Shown here: positions 1 through 6,121 of the stretch, piece by piece
Position numbering within the stretch: the stretch's first letter is position 1
Layout of the letters: every line of letters begins with the position of its first letter
NCBI RefSeq assembly: GCF_900316895.1
Contig: NZ_ONER01000085.1
Location: 1 to 10,684 of the forward strand
Direction: 5' to 3'
Length of the DNA stretch: 10,684 nucleotides
Source of the DNA: an uncultured Methanobrevibacter sp.
Lineage (GTDB): Archaea > Methanobacteriota > Methanobacteria > Methanobacteriales > Methanobacteriaceae
Program-made: the position numbers and the translations under genes
The notes under the pieces: model-generated
What the model was told of the DNA's origin: nothing
Database searches by the model: none
Seen by the model: only the letters and a program-made list of their open reading frames with translations

Positions 1-2699
1 GCATTTGTGTATTTTGATAATCTGTCATACAATACTGGAGGGAATCCTTCACCACCGACAATAATCACTTTACAATTTCCGACAACATCCTGAATTTCTT
101 CAAGCTGCAGGTATTCGAGCAGTCTGGTTGGTGTGGAACCAAATCCTTCTGCATCAGTTGCCTTGAACAGACTTACCAATTCTAAAGGATCAACCGCCTG
201 TTCATCATTAGCAAATACCACAGGCAATCCATTTAGGATTGTACCGAATATTTCCCTTAAAAATACGATGAATGACACTGTAGAAATTGATATGAACTTA
301 TTGCACTGGTGATTCAATTCATAAATCGGAACATTCTCCTCAACATTTGCAACATAGTTTGTAATTCCCCTGTGAGTAATCATAACTCCTTTCGGCTTTC
401 CGGTTGAACCTGAAGTGTAAATCAGGAAACATAAATTGTCCGGAGTCAAATCAACATCAGGATTTGAATCATCATCTTCAAGAAGCAACTCATCAACATC
501 AACTCTGTTTTCACCATCATAGTCTATTTCTGAAGAGGTTATTACAAATTTGGAATCACTATCCTCCAGAATCTGGTCAATTCTGTTTTTCGGATAATTC
601 GGATCGATTGGAATGAACGCCGCTCCCGCTTTGACAATACCCAAAACGGCCGCAATCAAATCACTGTTTCTCCTCATCATGAACATTACTCTGTCCTCGA
701 TGCCGACTCCCCTTTTGATTAAAGCATTAGCTATCCTATTTGCTTTCTTGTTTAGTTCATCATAAGTGAGCTCAGCATCCTCAGCATAAAGTATTGTCTT
801 TTGAGGATTTTCAGCCACAATATTTTCAAATACCTTATTTACAATTCCTTCATTTGCAAGATTAATTTCAAAGCCTTCGTCCAGTTCAATTTCACGTCTG
901 ATAGAAATATCCTTAAGCAATTCGTCAGGAGAACTGAACCTGTCCAATAGAACATCCATTGAATCCAAAAAGGTTTCCATTAATTCTTTTGAGTAGAAGG
1001 ATTCATCGTAGCTGATGTTTATATTTCCGCTTTCAAAATTGAACACCAATTTGTAATCCTTTGCATCATATTCATCCACTACGAACAACACTTCGCTTTC
1101 AAAGTTCAATTTTTTGTTGTTCAGGAGAGGATAATTTTTATATTCCCTGAAATATTTTTTGAAGTCGCCCATGTATTGGCGGACAGACATGTCTGTATTA
1201 AAGTGATATCCTGCAGCAACACGGTCATATGCAATTAAGATATCCTTTGAAAATGAAAATTTGGTCAAGTTATATAAAAATGTTGCAAGCAGGAACTTTT
1301 CTTTTGACAGATGATATTCGCTAGACAAATACTTTAATTTTTCAATGTCAATTGGTTTGGATATTCTTACGAAATTTACTTTATCGCCACTAACATCCGG
1401 AGAAATTGTGGTTGGATTGTCAAATGAATTAATTAAATTATTGTAATAATTTTCCGCCTTGAAAAATTTGACTTCATTTACATTGTATTGGCCGCATTTT
1501 TTAGTGGAATCTTCCATTACCTGCCTTAACAAATCTTTCAAACCGTCTGCAATGAATTCAATTTCCCGTTTAGTGAAACAGGATTTATCATACTCTATAA
1601 ATATGGATTGCAAACCATTTTTATCAGAATAATTCTTATTTATTCTAAAGTGCAGCGGAAATTTAATGTCCTTTTGGAAACTTAAGAATTTCGAATCATA
1701 ATCTGTGGAATTGGATACGATTGAAAACATTGAAACACAATCCGGATCGATGCCCATGTTTCTCAAATCTGTTGTGTATTCACTGAATTGCAATTTTGCA
1801 TGACCCAATCCTTCCTTTAAAACACTTTTTGAATAGGCAAGCAGTTCATCGAATGTCAAATCCTCATCATAGGTCAACCTTAGAGGAATTGTATTAACGA
1901 ACATTCCTAACGCATCATCTTGATTGAAGTATCTTCCGTGAACGGAAGTGTTCAAAACTATATCCTTAAATGAGTTATTATCTTTTTTAGATTTAGAAAA
2001 GTATAAAAAATTAAGTGCAAGTGAGATAATGAATGGAGAATACTCAAAATCAGGAATTTGATCTAAAAGGAGCTCGAAAAATCCAAATTCAGAATCATCA
2101 AATGAATACCAATCCTGAGAATAATCTTTTAACGCATCTAACCAGTATTCCTTATCAGCTTTTGCATCATCAGAATTGAGATAATCCAATTCATCTTCAA
2201 CATAGGATTCATATGAATAATCAATTGGAACATATTCCGCATTATCTTTTATACAATCAATATATCTGTCAATTTCACGGGGAACAATTGAATAAAGTGA
2301 TGTCCCATCCAGTAAAATATGTTGCACGACCCCAATAAGCACAGTAGATACGTCTGTCTTTAAGACGGCCCATTTATATAATGGAGAGTCAAAAACATCT
2401 TCAAAGGGACTATCCAAATAATCTTTTATGAATTCATCAAGGTTTTCATCTGAAACCTCAAATGAATCAACAACCACATCACTATCTGCAAAATATTGTT
2501 TAAATTCACCACCTTCATCATATTTAATTTGCAAATTCAAATATTCATTAGAAATACATTCTATAGCAGATTTTACATTTTCAAAATCATTCAAATCATA
2601 ATCCTTTCTAAATGCAAGATAAAAAGAATCATTTTGAGGATTTTCTATCTCAGAAAACAACAACATTTTCTGAGCTGAAGACAAGTTAAACAAATCCAT
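1..2699 (-). CDS. Nonribosomal peptide synthetase, N-terminal part (C - partial C - A), cut by window edge
   Basis: NRPS that would activate a monomer as its adenylate and join it to a peptide. The frame stays open from ATG 2699 to the left edge (899 residues seen, C-terminus missing). Residues 1-~405 form a condensation domain: SSAQK motif near 7-11, core motif QHILLDG at 126-132 (usual HHxxxDG; the second, catalytic His is kept as H127), YW at 185-186, GR at 255-256 and FVNTIPLRL at 267-275. Residues ~408-600 resemble only the acceptor half of a second condensation domain. An adenylation domain follows: LTYDEL 644-649, KAGAAFIPIDP 690-700, the A3 signature LIYTSGSTGKPKG 759-771 and VGGEGFPP 881-888. 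No thiolation domain or terminator is visible; they would lie outside. The start is supported by GGTGA six bases upstream and by the AQ-containing condensation motif right after it. No signal peptide, so cytosolic. The STAS gene lies 156 bp upstream on the same strand. Family assignment is firm; product unknown. Confidence 0.95.
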   Translation of the reverse strand, partial: MDLFNLSSAQKMLLFSEIENPQNDSFYLAFRKDYDLNDFENVKSAIECISNEYLNLQIKYDEGGEFKQYFADSDVVVDSFEVSDENLDEFIKDYLDSPFEDVFDSPLYKWAVLKTDVSTVLIGVVQHILLDGTSLYSIVPREIDRYIDCIKDNAEYVPIDYSYESYVEDELDYLNSDDAKADKEYWLDALKDYSQDWYSFDDSEFGFFELLLDQIPDFEYSPFIISLALNFLYFSKSKKDNNSFKDIVLNTSVHGRYFNQDDALGMFVNTIPLRLTYDEDLTFDELLAYSKSVLKEGLGHAKLQFSEYTTDLRNMGIDPDCVSMFSIVSNSTDYDSKFLSFQKDIKFPLHFRINKNYSDKNGLQSIFIEYDKSCFTKREIEFIADGLKDLLRQVMEDSTKKCGQYNVNEVKFFKAENYYNNLINSFDNPTTISPDVSGDKVNFVRISKPIDIEKLKYLSSEYHLSKEKFLLATFLYNLTKFSFSKDILIAYDRVAAGYHFNTDMSVRQYMGDFKKYFREYKNYPLLNNKKLNFESEVLFVVDEYDAKDYKLVFNFESGNINISYDESFYSKELMETFLDSMDVLLDRFSSPDELLKDISIRREIELDEGFEINLANEGIVNKVFENIVAENPQKTILYAEDAELTYDELNKKANRIANALIKRGVGIEDRVMFMMRRNSDLIAAVLGIVKAGAAFIPIDPNYPKNRIDQILEDSDSKFVITSSEIDYDGENRVDVDELLLEDDDSNPDVDLTPDNLCFLIYTSGSTGKPKGVMITHRGITNYVANVEENVPIYELNHQCNKFISISTVSFIVFLREIFGTILNGLPVVFANDEQAVDPLELVSLFKATDAEGFGSTPTRLLEYLQLEEIQDVVGNCKVIIVGGEGFPPVLYDRLSKYTN

Positions 2700-2855
2700 A
2701 ACATTCACCAAACAATAATTTTAATTCATCAAAACATTCATTTACCATTAAATTATCAAATAATTAATCCACCTTCATCCACATTGCAATTCAATGGACG
2801 ACATTCTTAGATTAAAGATAAACTTGTTTTAAAGCACATATTTAAATCATGAAGA

Positions 2856-3155
2856 TTATTCAATCTTCAAGATTTTATCAAAACCAGACATTCTAAATAT
2901 TTCATTTATGACCTCATTTACATTTTTAATAACGAATGGAATGTCCTCGGCTTTTAGTTTCTTTTGTGTTGCCATTAGAACCCTAAGTCCTGCACTTGAA
3001 ATATATTCCAAGTTAGCAAAATCCAAAATTAATGAGTTAAAATTACCCATTTCATCATTAATTTCATTACTTAGGTCTTGGGAAGTTATCGTATCAATAC
3101 GACCTTCAACAGATAATGTCAATTCTTTTTCATTAAAACTTTTTGTAATATTCAT
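2856..3155 (-). CDS. STAS-domain protein, anti-sigma factor antagonist type
   Basis: A 99-residue protein that is a single STAS domain of the SpoIIAA/RsbV kind. Such proteins bind or release a partner kinase depending on phosphorylation of one serine. The family signature is clear: SLILDFANLEYISSAGLRVL at 41-60, with S54 aligning to the phosphorylated serine of SpoIIAA and the G56-L57 turn kept; the N-terminal strand ends in GRIDT (18-22) as usual. Length is typical. The start is supported by AGGATG about four bases before the ATG. Archaea have no sigma factors, so its partner must be something else; no serine kinase or phosphatase gene lies within the window. It sits just upstream of the NRPS gene on the same strand, and may be co-transcribed with it or form a small regulatory unit. 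In Methanobrevibacter ruminantium an anti-sigma antagonist, a serine phosphatase and a MatE exporter have been reported beside an NRPS; that recollection supports, but does not prove, a regulatory link here. Confidence 0.9.
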   Translation of the reverse strand: MNITKSFNEKELTLSVEGRIDTITSQDLSNEINDEMGNFNSLILDFANLEYISSAGLRVLMATQKKLKAEDIPFVIKNVNEVINEIFRMSGFDKILKIE

Positions 3156-3298
3156 AGTATCATCCTATTATTAAGTTATTTATTAATATCTTTTTATTGT
3201 CTATTAAATATTATGTAATTAAGCCATTTGCGTTATTTTAATAAAAAAAATATTCAAAACAAATATCATTGCAAAATTAGCCATAATTAAATGAATGG

Positions 3299-3306
3299 GA
3301 TATAAA
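3299..3306 (-). promoter_or_regulatory. Possible archaeal TATA box (box A) upstream of the STAS gene
   Basis: On the minus strand the octamer TTTATATC is close to the methanogen box A consensus TTTATATA. A start about 25 bases downstream would give a leader of roughly 120 bases before the STAS ATG at 3155. In such AT-rich DNA chance matches are common, and a second TATA-like stretch lies nearer the gene (about 3208-3218), so this is only a candidate. Confidence 0.28.
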
Positions 3307-4017
3307 TAACTGTTTTTTAAAACTACTTTATTTTATCGTGTTATTTGACCAATATCATTTTATTTTTACATTTAAGTGGAAATTAGCGAATTAAATGAAA
3401 ATAAATATTACATTGAATTGAAAAATATCCTAAAGGAACTTTTAGAATTTTTTACTTTTTTTATAGTGCTGCAAAAAACAGCCATCTTTTAAATTTTACC
3501 ATATTCTAATGAGGATTTGATAAAATAGATATGATTATGAGAATATGTTAAAAAAAATAAATTTTTCAATTTAAAATAAAGATCAAAAGATTCATAAGAA
3601 TTTAATTTTTCATGACCCTGCTAAAAAGAAGGGACATTAATCAATAGCAAAAAAGGTATACGGATGACACTCCAATAAATACAGATTTCTTAAAAATCAA
3701 CCAGTTCAAACTATCTAAAAATTTTATAAAATATAATTAAGAATGTATAACTTCACGACAAAAGCTATCCAAACCAAAAACATATAGAATTTTAAATTGA
3801 AATCTACAGAATATTAAAAGAAAACCCAAAATAAAGTTTTTAAAATTAACCAAATTGTGAAATAAGGCAAGTACAAAAAAGGCAATAATGCATTGTCAAT
3901 GCAAGAAAAATTTTTGAAAAAATCACCCAATTACTGAGTGATAATCAACCAGAAAATAGCTCTAAGAAAATTAAAAAATTACTACAAAAATAGCCAAAAA
4001 GTATTACTTAGATAGCT

Positions 4018-4031
4018 TTTTATACTATAAA
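4018..4031 (+). promoter_or_regulatory. Possible TATA box for a plus-strand RNA at 4056-4153
   Basis: The sequence TTTATACTATAAA reads as an archaeal TATA-like element. A start about 25 bases downstream would fall near 4050, just before the left arm of the inverted repeat. Weak evidence: the region is AT-rich throughout and no upstream BRE could be called with confidence. Confidence 0.25.
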
Positions 4032-4055
4032 ATTAAATATTATAATTGCTAATGC

Positions 4056-4153
4056 AAATAAAATAAAAGTTCATTGAAACGTCCTTTAGGTTGATTCACT
4101 CTATTAATCACTCCATTTAACTCATACCTAAAGGCATGAACTTATTTTTATTT
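4056..4153 (+). ncRNA. Candidate structured RNA or small inverted-repeat element
   Basis: Two nested inverted repeats stand out from the AT-rich surroundings. The outer arms (4056-4074 and 4136-4153) are near-perfect complements of 18-19 bases, with the core AAGTTCAT/ATGAACTT at 4067-4074 and 4136-4143. The inner arms are a perfect 9-bp pair, CCTTTAGGT (4083-4091) with ACCTAAAGG (4126-4134). An 8-base bulge on the left faces a single base on the right, and the loop is 34 bases. The loop holds an imperfect direct repeat (TGATTCACTC / TTAATCACTC). A T-rich stretch follows (4145-4153), and a T7 run (4174-4180) could end a plus-strand transcript. Strand is uncertain because the structure is nearly symmetrical. 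It matches no RNA family I know: I do not see tRNA arms or convincing C/D boxes. A miniature inverted-repeat mobile element is the main alternative. Confidence 0.45.
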
Positions 4154-4401
4154 AAAACTAATTTTAAAAAAACTTTTTTTCAAAGATTAATTTAGTGTTT
4201 TTAATTAAAAAAGTATTACTTCAATAAGCTTAAATTTTCATATAGATTTACTGTATAAATCAAAAAATTGATTGATTAAAACTCAAAGTATAAAATTAAT
4301 TTTACATCATATACGGAATAATATAGCAAAAACAAAATTGATTTGAAAATGTAACTGCGAATTAAAACTTATACGATGCAGTTTGCCAAATGATGAAAAT
4401 T

Positions 4402-5049
4402 TCAATGGCATGGAAAAATGGCATTGCTTTTTGCAATCTCCCTTTTTGAAGCCAAAGGAACTGTCAAAACCTCATCATCAACAATCAGGACCTCATTATC
4501 ATCAGATCCGAACTGGCAATTCTCCTTTGAGATATCATTGGCTATAACCAGGTCTGTTCCGGCATCAGCAATCTGTTTGCGGGCACATTCAATAATCTCA
4601 TCTTTTGAAATATTGAACTCCGCCTTAAAACCGACAAGGAAAATCTCAGGGTTGATATCCTTGATCTGGCGAATGATTTTAGTTGTTGGCTTTAAATTTA
4701 AAAACAGAGAACTTGAAGAATCGATTTTCTTATCTGATTTTTTCCTAAATTCAAAATCTGAAACTGCTGCTGCAGATATGAAAATGTCAAAATCAGGAAC
4801 AAGCCTTAAAATAGCTTCATTCATTTCACTGCTTGTCTCAACACGAATGACATCAAAAACAGAAGGGATTTCAACGCTGACATTGGCGACAACCAATGTT
4901 AAATCAGCACCCCTGATATATGCCTCTTTTGCAAGAGCCAAGCCCATCTTTCCGGAGGATTTATTAGTAATTCCCCTAACAGAATCAATAGGTTCATAAG
5001 TCCCCCCAAGACTTATCAAAATCTTTTTGCCTTTAATCATGTTGATCAT
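4402..5049 (-). CDS. coaB: Phosphopantothenate-cysteine ligase (CoaB part of CoaBC)
   Basis: Joins 4'-phosphopantothenate to cysteine, the step before the CoaC decarboxylation in coenzyme A synthesis; cytosolic. The 215 residues carry the ligase signatures in order: GGTYEPID at 15-22, NKSSGKMG at 29-36 (nucleotide-binding loop), AAAVSDF at 93-99, LKPTTKI at 119-125 with K120 at the usual conserved lysine, GFKAE at 140-144, AND at 170-172 and FGSDDNEV at 180-187. Its ATG overlaps the stop of coaC as ATGA, so the two are translationally coupled. In most archaea and bacteria these are one fused protein of about 400 residues; here they total 383 in two frames. The C-terminus (KREIAKSNAIFPCH) is a little short and lacks the usual final hydrophobic helix after the KxEIA motif, so a late frameshift or natural trimming is possible. 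Function is firm. Confidence 0.92.
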   Translation of the reverse strand: MINMIKGKKILISLGGTYEPIDSVRGITNKSSGKMGLALAKEAYIRGADLTLVVANVSVEIPSVFDVIRVETSSEMNEAILRLVPDFDIFISAAAVSDFEFRKKSDKKIDSSSSLFLNLKPTTKIIRQIKDINPEIFLVGFKAEFNISKDEIIECARKQIADAGTDLVIANDISKENCQFGSDDNEVLIVDDEVLTVPLASKREIAKSNAIFPCH

Positions 5050-5552
5050 TTATTTAAATTAATGGTTCTTAAGGATTCAAGGACAATATCCTCTTTTGAA
5101 GGGAATTTTGCCTTACCCTCATCCATTCTAGGTTTGATGAAAGATGCTGAACCCTCATCCTTTATCTTATCAATATTTTCCTTGATTGCACGATACATTG
5201 AATCATGCATTGAAGGAACAAAGATAATAGGAGTGTCATGGCCCTGGGCAGTAATAAGCAATGTTGAAATAGGATTGTCGGCAATCTTATGAGCAAATTT
5301 GGAAATTGTATTTGCAGTGGCCGGAGCGACAAGTATCAAATCCTCCTGGGAATATTTGACATGCTCTATTTTGCCAGTCAGCTTGGTGACAACATCCTGA
5401 CCTGTGGCAAACTCCATTGCATTCGGATGAATGATTTCACATGCAGAATCGCTCATGAAACATTTAACTTCCACACCGTTTCTTCTAAGCTCACGTGCCA
5501 ACTTGATGGATTCGGTAGCTGCAATGCTGCCGGTAACACACAAAACAATCAT
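5046..5552 (-). CDS. coaC: Phosphopantothenoylcysteine decarboxylase (CoaC part of CoaBC), flavoprotein
   Basis: FMN-dependent decarboxylation of 4'-phosphopantothenoylcysteine to 4'-phosphopantetheine in coenzyme A synthesis. The 168-residue protein begins with the flavoprotein fold signature (VTGSIAA, 6-12). It has the likely catalytic His in the EHVKYS segment (H64), the FMN-binding APATANTISK (76-85) and the substrate-clamp motif PSMHDSMY (113-120). In the bacterial enzyme that clamp reads PxMNxxMW, so the Asn and Trp are replaced by His and Tyr; I believe similar forms occur in archaeal CoaBC proteins, so this need not mean loss of activity. Start supported by AAGGTG about five bases upstream. 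It begins nine bases after the stop of the PsbP-like gene and overlaps coaB by ATGA, so it is probably part of one transcript. Confidence 0.92.
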   Translation of the reverse strand: MIVLCVTGSIAATESIKLARELRRNGVEVKCFMSDSACEIIHPNAMEFATGQDVVTKLTGKIEHVKYSQEDLILVAPATANTISKFAHKIADNPISTLLITAQGHDTPIIFVPSMHDSMYRAIKENIDKIKDEGSASFIKPRMDEGKAKFPSKEDIVLESLRTINLNK

Positions 5553-5561
5553 TTAAACACC

Positions 5562-6104
5562 TTAAGTAATTTGAATATCGGACAGGATATAATCAAATAC
5601 ATATAAATTCTGTTCGAACTGATTTATTGGGGCACTATATAATAAAACATAGGCCTGACCGCCTTTTTCAAACCAAACAGCCTTGTGTTCACGTTCTATA
5701 CCATTCTGATTTGAAGTGTAGATGTATTCCACTGCCTGCCTGTCTCCAATTACAGAATCACCAGAAGAAATCAGCTTGAAGGAAGAATCATACTGCATTG
5801 ATTTGTAAGTGGAATTTACAAATGTGTAGAAATCCCCTTCAATCGGCTTTTTCTCAAAGTTAATGTTGACCTGACCAACTCCCGCCGAATCGATTGAATC
5901 CAGTTTTGAAATTGACATTATGGAATAATTTGATTTAGCTTGTGAATAACCCCAATCTGAAGGATATTTGATAACCAATCCTCCTTTTGATAAAGTTAGA
6001 ACTTTAGTTTCCTCATTAGCCTTATTTTCTGCACTAACGCTGGAAACCAAAAAGATAATAAGAATAAATGCTATTATACTTCCTTTTAAAATTTTACTTT
6101 TCAT
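5562..6104 (-). CDS. Secreted PsbP-like protein, function unknown
   Basis: A 180-residue exported protein. The N-terminus is a classic signal peptide: basic MKSKILKG, then a hydrophobic core of about 15 residues ending in SSVSA before ENKANEE. The mature part begins with LTLSKGGLVIKYPSDWGYSQ, the pattern seen at the start of PsbP-like/DUF1795 domains in prokaryotic lipid- or wall-associated proteins, followed by alternating beta-rich segments and a late AVWFEKGGQAYVLLYSAP strand pair. There is no lipobox cysteine, so it is predicted to be released or surface-held by other means. I chose the ATG at 6104 rather than a GTG at 6122: TAGGTGA lies four bases before it and the signal peptide then has the usual short basic head. 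It follows the Ser/Thr-rich membrane protein gene by 17 bases. The PsbP-like label describes a fold; it does not imply photosynthesis. Confidence 0.8.
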   Translation of the reverse strand: MKSKILKGSIIAFILIIFLVSSVSAENKANEETKVLTLSKGGLVIKYPSDWGYSQAKSNYSIMSISKLDSIDSAGVGQVNINFEKKPIEGDFYTFVNSTYKSMQYDSSFKLISSGDSVIGDRQAVEYIYTSNQNGIEREHKAVWFEKGGQAYVLLYSAPINQFEQNLYVFDYILSDIQIT

Positions 6105-6121
6105 AAAATCACCTATACTCA

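Larger units (their letters stand above)
3175..4400. other. Long AT-rich intergenic region without a recognisable protein gene
   Basis: About 1.2 kb between the STAS gene and coaB. Stop codons are dense in all frames and I see no reading frame with family-like sequence. Visible items are a TATA-like site near 3300, a small perfect palindrome GCATTGTCAATGC (3889-3901), and the large two-part inverted repeat at 4056-4153 listed separately. Base composition is even more AT-rich than the flanking genes. It could be a decayed accessory stretch, because it separates housekeeping genes (coaBC, pheA) from the NRPS/STAS block, but no transposase remnant could be recognised. Confidence 0.6.

Noticed and set aside
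404..616. Plus-strand His/Gln-rich 70-codon frame opposite the NRPS
   Set aside because: Antisense to the adenylation domain; its His/Gln richness reflects Asp/Asn/Glu-rich codons on the other strand.
2686..2748. Possible 20-residue leader peptide (starting MVNECFDELK) overlapping the NRPS start
   Set aside because: No ribosome site precedes its ATG, and no regulatory residue pattern (such as repeated codons for one amino acid) is present; chance in AT-rich DNA is more likely.
3889..3901. Perfect short palindrome GCATTGTCAATGC
   Set aside because: Six-base arms with a one-base centre cannot form a useful hairpin, and no second copy was noticed; an operator role cannot be supported.
4056..4153. 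Inverted repeat as a tRNA, C/D-box RNA or CRISPR repeat
   Set aside because: No cloverleaf arms, no good C and D box pair, and no repeat-spacer periodicity.
4418..4999. Long plus-strand open frame of 193 codons opposite coaB
   Set aside because: It lies wholly opposite a gene with clear family motifs and has no recognisable domain; it is the antisense shadow.
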